Shown here in pieces: positions 7,993 to 13,812 of a stretch of 26,960 bases of DNA. Source of the stretch: Anaerolineales bacterium UBA7227 (GTDB taxonomy: Bacteria; Chloroflexota; Anaerolineae; Anaerolineales; Villigracilaceae); NCBI GenBank assembly GCA_002473085.1, contig DKTP01000099.1:1-26960 (forward strand), written 5' to 3'. The notes beneath the pieces are model-generated. The model worked only from the letters and a program-made list of their open reading frames with translations. It was not told where the DNA came from and ran no database searches. Position 1 is the first letter of the stretch; each line of letters opens with the position of its first letter. The position numbers and the translations under genes are program-made.

Positions 7993-8861
7993 ACCTGCCA
8001 TTCCATGTGCTGACGGAGGACGCGCCGCGCCGCGTCGGTGACCTGGCCCAGTACGTGCTCCTGCGCGCCCGCGATGACTTCGCCGAAGGTGACGCGCGGC
8101 GTGAGGCCGAAGAGTTCGCGTCCGCTCATGATCTGCCGCGCCAGTTGAGTCAGGAAGGCGATGCGCTGTTTGTCGGGGCGGGCGCGGCGGAGGTAGGTCA
8201 GCGGGTTGCGCATGGAGGCGCGGGCGATGACGCCGCTGACGATGGTCGTCAGCACGCGCGTCTGCGGGACGCGGGCGAGGAAAATCTCGAGGCTGCGCGA
8301 CCAGTGGTCGAATTCGCCGTCGGGGTTGGGCATGAAGTCGGGGTCGGCTTCGATGCCGCCGCGCGCGAAGATGAGTAGCGCGCCGCCCGCCTGCAAGTGA
8401 CGGAGCGCCTCGCGCACGGCGCGCATCCGTCCGTGCATGTCCTTGTCCTCGGGCGCGTAGATGGCGTGTTCGCTCACGTGCGGCAGGTTTTCGAAAAATG
8501 GGATGTCGCCGATAATGACTTTGTAATCGGGGCGCGTGACGTGCGCGCTGATGACCACCGAGTCCACGCCCGCGGGATGGTTGGACGCGATGACGAGCGG
8601 GCCTTCGGGCGGGATGTTTTCCTCGCCGCGCGCCGCGTGACTCTTGACGAAGCTCGGCAGCAGCCAGCGCGCGCCGCGCGAGATTCCGCCCGCGGCCACT
8701 TCGCGGTCCAGCCCCAGGCCGAGTTCGGATGCGTAGCGCGCCGTCTTGCCGAAGAGCGTCTCGATGATCCGCCGCGCGCCGCGCGTCTGCGGGAGGGCGA
8801 AGGCTTTGGTCAGTTCGAAGATCAGGGTGTCGTAGAGGGTGTGAGCGTCGGGAGCGGGCAT
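7989..8861 (-). CDS. PlsC-like glycerolipid acyltransferase
   Basis: A 290-residue protein of the lysophospholipid/glycerolipid acyltransferase superfamily, which transfers acyl chains to glycerophosphate-type acceptors at the membrane. NHPAGVD (His-x4-Asp) is the catalytic motif I. IFARGGIE fits the phosphate-binding motif III region. No strong membrane helix is evident, so it is probably peripheral. I chose the ATG at 8861 (MPAPDAH) because GAGG lies 5 bases upstream; the frame extends to 8912 without a ribosome site. It is the first gene of the run with pgl, gnd and zwf and overlaps pgl by 4 bases. The link to the pentose phosphate genes may be simple co-transcription. The acceptor is not known. 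Confidence 0.8.
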   Translation of the reverse strand: MPAPDAHTLYDTLIFELTKAFALPQTRGARRIIETLFGKTARYASELGLGLDREVAAGGISRGARWLLPSFVKSHAARGEENIPPEGPLVIASNHPAGVDSVVISAHVTRPDYKVIIGDIPFFENLPHVSEHAIYAPEDKDMHGRMRAVREALRHLQAGGALLIFARGGIEADPDFMPNPDGEFDHWSRSLEIFLARVPQTRVLTTIVSGVIARASMRNPLTYLRRARPDKQRIAFLTQLARQIMSGRELFGLTPRVTFGEVIAGAQEHVLGQVTDAARRVLRQHMEWQV

Positions 8862-8938
8862 GGCGACCTCGGAACAAAGTGTAGCACAAATTGGGATGCA
8901 ATTCGTAAACATGATAAAATCAAAGTAGGAGCAGATCA

Positions 8939-9226
8939 GTGAGAATCACTCGAATCATCTGGCTTCGTCAATACGTTGTGAAACTCGAAGCAAAGCACGG
9001 CGTTTATACCGATGAGGTGCGGCAAGCGCTTATGAGCGCGCCGCGTATTCGTCGTATTGGAAAGGGTAAATCGCAAGAAGGAGAGGATCTTTACGTTGCT
9101 TATGGACGAACCGAGTCGGGTCGTTATCTGACCATTTTCTTTATCCATAAATCTGAAGACGAGGCGCTGATCATCAGCGCCCGCGATATGGATGGAAAGG
9201 AGCGAAAATCGTATGGCAAAAAATAA
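8939..9226 (+). CDS. BrnT-family toxin-like protein
   Basis: 95 residues with the layout of BrnT/DUF4258-type ribonuclease toxins: a Lys-His-Gly-Val segment (KHGVYTDEV) in the N-terminal half, GEDLYVAYGRTESGRYL in the middle and IISARDMDGKERKSY at the end, the conserved Ser-Ala-Arg-Asp with following Glu-Arg. In the family these basic residues form the RNase active site, cleaving RNA to halt growth. The GTG start has AGGAG 7-8 bases upstream. It overlaps the downstream antitoxin gene by 14 bases, the usual toxin-first order of brnTA loci. Toxicity is inferred from family only. Confidence 0.78.
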   Translation: MRITRIIWLRQYVVKLEAKHGVYTDEVRQALMSAPRIRRIGKGKSQEGEDLYVAYGRTESGRYLTIFFIHKSEDEALIISARDMDGKERKSYGKK

Positions 9227-9485
9227 ACCTGCTCGTGACCCAATGCCCAGCGCTTCTGCCAGCATGGATGAAATAATTAATTTCTGGGACACACACAGCG
9301 CCGCCGACTATGAAGACGAGATGACCGATGCAAATTTTGATATTGACATCCGGGAGGAATCGTTTGCGGTTGCCATCGTTCCTGAACTGGCCGAAATTAT
9401 CGGGCGCGCCGCCAGGGCGCGCGGCGTCACTACTGAAACCCTTGTCAATCTCTGGCTGTCCGAGAGAGTGAAAGAGCCAGCATAA
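9213..9485 (+). CDS. CopG-type (BrnA-like) antitoxin
   Basis: A 90-residue partner of the upstream toxin. FWDTHSAADYEDE is the conserved front motif of the CopG-antitoxin family. The C-terminal half (VPELAEIIGRAARARGVTTETLVNLWL) fits a ribbon-helix-helix domain that would dimerise and bind operator DNA. The ATG at 9213 is 9 bases after GGAG; an in-frame ATG at 9192 lacks a site. In brnTA systems the antitoxin blocks the toxin and represses the shared promoter, so autoregulation is likely. A clear terminator follows at 9509. Confidence 0.78.
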   Translation: MAKNKPARDPMPSASASMDEIINFWDTHSAADYEDEMTDANFDIDIREESFAVAIVPELAEIIGRAARARGVTTETLVNLWLSERVKEPA

Positions 9486-9508
9486 GTCAATCGCTAATCG
9501 CATGAATG

Positions 9509-9538
9509 GAAACCAGGCTAAAACCTGGTTTCTGTTAT
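9509..9538 (+). terminator. Rho-independent terminator after the toxin-antitoxin pair
   Basis: GAAACCAGG (9509-9517) and CCTGGTTTC (9524-9532) form a perfect 9-base stem with loop CTAAAA, followed by TGTTATTAT. It insulates the pair from the AlkZ-related gene that starts 10 bases further on. Confidence 0.8.
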
Positions 9539-9547
9539 TATCATGCC

Positions 9548-10402
9548 ATGACGACTCTCGACTTTACCCGACTCCAAGCGCATCGCGCGCGGACCTTCAA
9601 CCTGTCTCCGCGCAAGCCGCTTTCGACTCCCTCCCAGGCGCGGCGTTTCGTGGAGGCGCGCGGCTTCATCTACTTTTGGCCCATCAAAGGGATTGACCTG
9701 CCCTCGCTGTGGACGGCCGTCGCGGGCGACCGTCCCGTGGCGGACGAACACGACGATCCGGGCCACGTCACCTGGGGTTGGAAGGACGACGCCCTCAATA
9801 AGAAGGTCTGGTACTACGGAAAGATCCTGCGCCGCAAAGCGACGATGATCTCGCTGGAAGTTGCCCCGTACTTTTACGCGCTGTCCGAAAATTACGGCGC
9901 GCCTGAGGAAGACTATCTCATCGCCTACCACGAGGGACGGTTGACGCAGGCGGCAAAGCAGATCTACGAGACGCTGATGGAGAACGGCGCGATGAATTCC
10001 ATAGATCTGCGCCGCGCCGCCAAACTCGCCAACGCCAAAGAATCCGAGTTCAACAAGGGACTGGAGCAGCTGCAAGCCGACTTCAAGATCCTGCCCGTCG
10101 GCGTGGCGGAGGCGGGCGCGTGGCGTTATTCGCACATCTACGAGTTGACGACGCGGCGCTTCCCTGAACTGTCGGAACAGGCGCGTCCCATTTCTGAGTC
10201 CGCGGCGCGGGCGAAACTGCTCGGACTGTATTTTCAATCTGTCGGCGCGGCGCAGCTGCGCGATGCGGTCAAACTCTTCGGCTGGCCGAAAGATTTGATC
10301 GAGCGGACGGCGGGCAGGCTGGTCGAGAAAAACGAACTGGTCCGGGCCAGCCATCCCAAACACGAGGGGGAGTGGCTGGCGGTCAGGACTGTTTGTAAAT
10401 AA
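9548..10402 (+). CDS. AlkZ/YcaQ-related winged-helix protein
   Basis: 284 residues resembling the AlkZ-related group of the YcaQ DNA-glycosylase superfamily. AlkZ enzymes unhook interstrand crosslinks and remove alkylated bases using a QxQ motif. Here I recognise the family mostly by the front section (GFIYFWPIKG, HDDPGHVTWGWKD, SLEVAPYFYALSENYG), followed by a winged-helix-like section from about residue 145. The protein is roughly 100 residues shorter than canonical AlkZ and I cannot find a QxQ motif, so glycosylase activity is doubtful. The start at 9548 (MTTLDF) begins the conserved part; the frame extends upstream only through the terminator hairpin. It ends close to a vestigial micro-ORF and repeats. 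Confidence 0.62.
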   Translation: MTTLDFTRLQAHRARTFNLSPRKPLSTPSQARRFVEARGFIYFWPIKGIDLPSLWTAVAGDRPVADEHDDPGHVTWGWKDDALNKKVWYYGKILRRKATMISLEVAPYFYALSENYGAPEEDYLIAYHEGRLTQAAKQIYETLMENGAMNSIDLRRAAKLANAKESEFNKGLEQLQADFKILPVGVAEAGAWRYSHIYELTTRRFPELSEQARPISESAARAKLLGLYFQSVGAAQLRDAVKLFGWPKDLIERTAGRLVEKNELVRASHPKHEGEWLAVRTVCK

Positions 10403-10412
10403 GGAGTATCCC

Positions 10413-10457
10413 ATGCTCGAAACCGCCACTTCGGTAAATCACGAAAACCACGCGTAA
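10413..10457 (+). pseudogene. Vestigial 14-codon ORF with strong ribosome site, cut by a repeat
   Basis: AAGGAG sits 6 bases before an ATG directly downstream of the AlkZ-related gene, as good a start as any in the window, but the frame ends after 14 codons (MLETATSVNHENHA). The stop falls just past ATCACGAAAACCACG (10438-10452), a near copy of the repeat arm at 1429-1446. I read this as the head of a former co-transcribed gene truncated when repeat DNA entered. A functional leader peptide is possible but nothing downstream suggests attenuation. Confidence 0.4.
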
Positions 10458-10460
10458 CTT

Positions 10461-10511
10461 GCGCTCTCTAGCGCAATGCTTCGCGATGGCGGTAGAGAGC
10501 GCCCATGGCGC
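10461..10511. repeat. Nested inverted repeats (structured element)
   Basis: GCGCTCTCTA (10461-10470) and TAGAGAGCGC (10493-10502) are exact inverted copies enclosing 22 bases. A second hairpin overlaps the right arm, GCGCC-CAT-GGCGC at 10499-10511. The two structures share bases and are mutually exclusive. There is no U-run, so this is not a simple terminator. It could be a repeat remnant or a structured RNA. Confidence 0.55.
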
Positions 10512-10533
10512 TTTCGAATTGTCGCTTTGCCGA

Positions 10534-10557
10534 GCGCAATTTGTTAAATTGCGCTAC
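10534..10557 (-). repeat. REP-like palindrome with GTAG foot
   Basis: On the minus strand GTAG leads into CGCAATTT, loop AAC, AAATTGCG; the full stem is 9 bases (GCGCAATTT at 10534-10542 with AAATTGCGC at 10546-10554). A conserved GTAG-like tetranucleotide at the foot of a palindrome is the hallmark of REP sequences served by RAYT/TnpA-REP enzymes. It resembles the pair at 21508-21558. Confidence 0.5.
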
Positions 10558-10639
10558 GACTTAACGGACGCGTCTTGACGCCGGGCTGGCGGGAATCGCC
10601 CGCAACTCCCGGCCTTCTCCTGCGTAAAAGAATTGGCGT

Positions 10640-10667
10640 TTGCAATTTTCTGTAAATCGTATACACT
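10640..10667 (+). promoter_or_regulatory. Candidate promoter for the membrane-protein pair
   Basis: TTGCAA (10640-10645) and TACACT (10662-10667) are separated by 16 bases, each matching 4 of 6 consensus positions, about 32 bases before the ATG at 10699, which has its own AAAGGAG site. Plausible but weak. Confidence 0.4.
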
Positions 10668-10698
10668 ATCCATGCAAACCGTTTCAAAGGAGAATGTT

Positions 10699-11238
10699 AT
10701 GAGCAAACAGAGTCGCTCCCAATTAATTTTGGGACTCATCCTGATCCTCGCCGGGGCCTGGTTCCTCGCCACGAAGACGGTCCCCTCGCTGGCCGATTTT
10801 GCCGAGGAATATTTCCAGTGGCCGTACACGTTGATGTGGATTGGCGCGCTCATCCTCGTCATCGGCATGATGAGCGGCAGTCCCGGCATGGCCGTCCCCG
10901 CGATGATCGTGGCGGGCATCGGCGGCATTTTCTACTATAACGACGCCTATGCCGCCGGTCAGTCGGCCTGGTCCTACACGTGGACGTTCATCCCCGGCTT
11001 CATCGGCCTCGGCTCCATCCTGGCGGGTTTGTTGGGAGAGAACACACGCCGCAACATCGTGAGCGGCTTGAATCTGCTGGTCGTCAGCGCGGTCCTCTTT
11101 CTGGTGTTCGCCTCGTTCTTCGGCGGGCTGACCATCCTCGGCGATTACATCCCCGCCATCCTGCTCATCGCCCTGGGAGTTTGGCTCCTGGCCCGCAGTC
11201 TGTGGAAGTCTCTCCGCAGGGGAGGCTCCAATGCTTAA
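10699..11238 (+). CDS. Multi-pass membrane protein, DUF5668/LiaF-type
   Basis: A 179-residue protein made almost entirely of about six hydrophobic helices with short loops. Its first helix pattern (LILGLILILAGAWFL) resembles the small LiaF-TM/DUF5668 integral membrane proteins that often accompany envelope-stress systems. AAAGGAG precedes the ATG at 10699 by 7 bases. Its end overlaps the next gene by 8 bases, and that gene encodes a similar protein, so the two probably form a co-translated pair and may associate in the membrane. No catalytic motif is visible; function unknown. Confidence 0.7.
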   Translation: MSKQSRSQLILGLILILAGAWFLATKTVPSLADFAEEYFQWPYTLMWIGALILVIGMMSGSPGMAVPAMIVAGIGGIFYYNDAYAAGQSAWSYTWTFIPGFIGLGSILAGLLGENTRRNIVSGLNLLVVSAVLFLVFASFFGGLTILGDYIPAILLIALGVWLLARSLWKSLRRGGSNA

Positions 11239-11854
11239 GCGAGTGGATCCTGCCGTCGTCGGCGGGCTGCTTCTCATCTTCGTCGGCGCGCTCTACCTGC
11301 TGAACACGATGGGACTCCTGCAAAACGTCGGCGACGTATTCTGGGGCGTCATCTTCCTGGCCGCGGGCGCGTTGTTCCTCCTTGCCTTCGTCACCGGCTC
11401 GTGGTGGGCTGTGATTCCGGGATGCACGCTGGCGGGTATCGGCGCGTTGATTCTCCTGCCGCCTCCCCTCGAGAAGATCGGCGGCGCGGTCTTCCTCGGC
11501 GCGCTGGCCCTCGCGTTCTGGCTGGTCTTTTTGACGGCGGCGCGCGAACGCTGGTGGGCGTTGATCCCGGCCGGCGTCCTTACGACGCTGGCGGCTGTGA
11601 CCCTCCTCCCCGAAGTGGCGGACGGGAAATTCGTCGGCAGTTTCTTCTTCTTCGGGTTGGCGCTCACCTTCCTGCTGGTGGCTCTTCTCGCCGGGGCGCG
11701 CTGGGCCTGGTATCCCGCCGCGGCGCTGGCCGCCATCGGGTTGGTCGTGCTGCTGGTGATCGGGGAAATCGCCAATTACGTCTGGGCGGCGGCGCTTATT
11801 CTCGGAGGCGGCTACCTCGTCTTCCGGGCGCTGCGTCCGCGTTCGATTGGATAA
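11231..11854 (+). CDS. Multi-pass membrane protein, paralogue-like partner of upstream gene
   Basis: 207 residues, nearly all hydrophobic. The opening GGLLLIFVGALYLLNTMG matches the helix-plus-LiaF-like pattern of the preceding protein, and repeated helix-helix-short-loop units (for example RWAWYPAAALAAIGLV) suggest internal duplication. The start at 11231 lies inside the last codons of the upstream gene, indicating translational coupling. A strong terminator follows within 6 bases. The role is unknown; a membrane-stress sensor partner is conceivable from the family alone. Confidence 0.68.
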   Translation: MLKRVDPAVVGGLLLIFVGALYLLNTMGLLQNVGDVFWGVIFLAAGALFLLAFVTGSWWAVIPGCTLAGIGALILLPPPLEKIGGAVFLGALALAFWLVFLTAARERWWALIPAGVLTTLAAVTLLPEVADGKFVGSFFFFGLALTFLLVALLAGARWAWYPAAALAAIGLVVLLVIGEIANYVWAAALILGGGYLVFRALRPRSIG

Positions 11855-11859
11855 CAGCA

Positions 11860-11886
11860 GACCCCTGTCCATGACAGGGGTCTTTT
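11860..11886. terminator. Strong rho-independent terminator
   Basis: GACCCCTGTC (11860-11869), loop CAT, GACAGGGGTC (11873-11882), then TTTT. The stem is perfect. It ends the membrane-protein pair and could also receive transcripts from the converging cNMP/NifU gene. Confidence 0.9.
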
Positions 11887-11907
11887 ACTTGTTTGACTCG
11901 GACGCGT

Positions 11908-12636
11908 TCATTCTGCGGAGACGACTTCAATTTCGGGGAAGAACTGGTGGATAGTCCCCGCCACCCAGCCTTGCAGCGTGGACGGGAGCAGGGGACAGCC
12001 CAGGCATGCGCCTCCCAACCGGACCATGAGGCGGTCTCCGTTCAACGAAACAAATTCCACCGAGCCGCCGTGGAACTGTTCCACATACGCGCTTATGCGC
12101 TCGATCAGCCCTTTGATCTGTTCCTCTTTCGTGTGACCGTTCGTTGTGGTTGCCATGTGCTTCGCTCCTTTCTCTCTCTCGGCAGAGATGGCTTCTTCCA
12201 AAATCGCGCGCGCCTGTTGGTTGGCGTTCTTCCAGCGGTTCGTCACTCGGTCCGCCAACGCGTCCAGGATGACGCGCCCGGCTTCCGGGTGACGGATCGC
12301 CAGCCCGCGCAGCGCGTCCCCTCGAACGCGGAGCGCCTCGACGTCCTCTCTCGCCGCCGCCCCCGACGTGTAGGCCGGGTTGCCCACCACGGCCGACCAG
12401 CCGAAGACGCCTCCCGCCGGGATTTGCGTCAGGTTGATCGGCGGGCCGTCGTACGGCTTGTAGCGGATGGTCACCGAGCCGCGCAAGAGCAGATAGAGGT
12501 AGACGGCCGGGTCGCCCTGCTCGAAGATGACCTTTCCCTCGGGACAGATGAATCGTTCGAACAGCGGTTCCACCAGCGCCAGCGCCTCTTCGTCGAGACC
12601 TTCTAAAGGCAGGATGCCGCGTAAACCCTGGAGCAT
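11908..12636 (-). CDS. Fusion: cyclic-nucleotide-binding domain + NifU-type iron-sulfur scaffold domain
   Basis: One 242-codon frame encodes two unrelated domains. Residues 1-~130 are a CRP-type cyclic-nucleotide-binding beta-barrel (FEQGDPAVYLYLLLRGSVTI; GGVFGWSAVV in the phosphate-binding cassette position), with a helical segment to about 158. Residues 161-242 are a NifU C-terminal domain with VEQFHGGSVEF and GACLGCP, whose Cys211 and Cys214 would hold a transient Fe-S cluster. No helix-turn-helix is seen, so it is not a CRP regulator. The NifU part begins with its own Met (12156) preceded by AAAGGAG, so a separate 82-residue NifU may also be made. A -10-like TAACAT ends 7 bases before the first ATG and there is no Shine-Dalgarno site. 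Confidence 0.85.
   Translation of the reverse strand: MLQGLRGILPLEGLDEEALALVEPLFERFICPEGKVIFEQGDPAVYLYLLLRGSVTIRYKPYDGPPINLTQIPAGGVFGWSAVVGNPAYTSGAAAREDVEALRVRGDALRGLAIRHPEAGRVILDALADRVTNRWKNANQQARAILEEAISAEREKGAKHMATTTNGHTKEEQIKGLIERISAYVEQFHGGSVEFVSLNGDRLMVRLGGACLGCPLLPSTLQGWVAGTIHQFFPEIEVVSAE
12154..12171 (-). promoter_or_regulatory. Internal ribosome binding site and in-frame start for the NifU domain
   Basis: AAAGGAG (12165-12171 on the minus strand) lies 8 bases before an in-frame ATG at 12156 (MATTTNGHTK), exactly at the domain boundary of the fusion. This is a better initiation signal than that of the full-length start. Confidence 0.6.
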
Positions 12637-12736
12637 GGTTATAATGTTAATGGAAGCGCCCGGCTGGATATAGTGGCAAATATCCTGATTGAGCCGACAT
12701 TTGTCCCGTCTCTGTGTGAAAAAGTAAGATGGCAGT

Positions 12737-12742
12737 TATACT
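12737..12742 (+). promoter_or_regulatory. Candidate -10 box for the thioredoxin-like/OsmC genes
   Basis: TATACT (5 of 6 consensus positions) lies 29 bases before the ATG at 12772, a normal leader distance. No convincing -35 hexamer is found at 16-18 bases, so confidence is limited. Confidence 0.4.
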
Positions 12743-12771
12743 CGCATCTGGAAGTTTACAGGAATCGCCCC

Positions 12772-13341
12772 ATGAAAAGGAAAAAATCCCCGTTCAATAG
12801 AATCGTTTCCCTCGTCGTCATCGGCGTCGGGTTGATCGCGGTGGGCGCGGCCGCCATGGCGTTGTTGACGCTGCGCCAGCCTCAAGCGGAGCGGGAGTCG
12901 GGCGCCTCCGTTGTCCCGGCCGCGGTGGATTATCCCGCGCCGGCGCTCTCGTTGACCGACCTGGACGGCAACCCGCGCTCGCTGGCCGATTATCGCGGGC
13001 AGGTGGCGCTGGTCAATTTGTGGGCCACCTGGTGCCCGCCCTGCGTGGCTGAATTGCCCGCGCTGAACTCGTTTTATCTCGACCACGCCGGGCAGGGTTT
13101 TGTCGTCATCGGCGTGAACGACGGGGAGGAGGCGGGCGTGGTCAGGGACTTTGTCGCGGGCAAAGGTCTGACGTTTCCCGTCTGGCTCGATCCTTCTTTC
13201 CTGTCGGAGAACGCCTTCAATACCATGAACCTGCCCTCCTCGTATGTGATCGACCGCGACGGGCGGGTGCGTTTGCGGTGGGTGGGCGGGATCAATCTCG
13301 CCACGCTCGAAAAATACGTCACTCCCATCATCAAAGAATAA
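12772..13341 (+). CDS. TlpA/ResA-like membrane-anchored thiol-disulfide oxidoreductase
   Basis: 189 residues: a basic N-terminus, one hydrophobic anchor (about 11-33), then a thioredoxin fold outside the membrane with WCPPC (87-91) as redox active site. LADYRGQVALVNLWATWCPPC is the standard TlpA/ResA block; the cis-Pro loop is LPSSYVID. Such proteins reduce disulfides, for example in cytochrome c maturation or oxidative-stress defence. The start at 12772 has AGGA 9 bases upstream; a frame extension to 12673 would place extra residues before the anchor and looks spurious. OsmC follows 12 bases later with its own ribosome site, so a redox operon is likely. Confidence 0.9.
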   Translation: MKRKKSPFNRIVSLVVIGVGLIAVGAAAMALLTLRQPQAERESGASVVPAAVDYPAPALSLTDLDGNPRSLADYRGQVALVNLWATWCPPCVAELPALNSFYLDHAGQGFVVIGVNDGEEAGVVRDFVAGKGLTFPVWLDPSFLSENAFNTMNLPSSYVIDRDGRVRLRWVGGINLATLEKYVTPIIKE

Positions 13342-13353
13342 GGAGAAAACAGG

Positions 13354-13812
13354 ATGGACGCGAAAGTAACCTGGAAGGGGAACATGGCTTTCGAGGGAAT
13401 CGCTCCCTCGGGGATGCCGGTTTTGCTGGATTCTGCCGAGACGGACCGCCTCGGCCCGGGGCCGATGGAACTGGTCGCGATAAGCATGGCGGGCTGCACC
13501 GCCATGGACGTCATCTCCATTTTGAAGAAGAAACAGCAGGACGTGACCGCCTTCGAGGTCAAAGTCCATGCGGACCGGGCGGACGATTACCCCAAGGTCT
13601 ACACCCGCGCGGAACTGGTCTACGAAGTGACGGGTCATTCGGTGGACAGCGCGGCCGTACTGCGCGCCATCGAACTGTCCATCCAGAAATATTGTCCCGT
13701 ACACGCCATGCTGAGTAAAGCGTTTCCCATCCGCCAGCGGTATGTGATCTTTGAAGACGAGGGGAATGACTCGCGGCGCGTGGCCGCGGAAGGCGAGTAC
13801 TTGGTCGAGTGA
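13354..13812 (+). CDS. OsmC/Ohr-family protein
   Basis: 152 residues, the usual OsmC length. The two catalytic cysteines of the family are present: Cys48 in AISMAGCTAMD and Cys114 in KYCPVHAML. The family reduces organic hydroperoxides with a dithiol reductant; some members have other roles. AAGGAG precedes the ATG. The pairing with a thioredoxin-like gene suits peroxide defence, though that partner is predicted to be extracytoplasmic, so direct electron transfer is uncertain. The stop codon abuts the stop of the converging lipoprotein gene (TGATCA at 13810-13815) with no intergenic base. Confidence 0.88.
   Translation: MDAKVTWKGNMAFEGIAPSGMPVLLDSAETDRLGPGPMELVAISMAGCTAMDVISILKKKQQDVTAFEVKVHADRADDYPKVYTRAELVYEVTGHSVDSAAVLRAIELSIQKYCPVHAMLSKAFPIRQRYVIFEDEGNDSRRVAAEGEYLVE

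Noticed and set aside
7993..8901. Long in-frame N-terminal extension of pgl
   Set aside because: It reads the acyltransferase gene in another frame and is Arg/His-rich; the ATGA overlap start at 7992 fits the family length.
12640..12645. Plus-strand TATAAT as promoter of the thioredoxin-like gene
   Set aside because: Perfect hexamer, but no -35 match and over 120 bases from the ATG; TATACT at 12737 is better placed.
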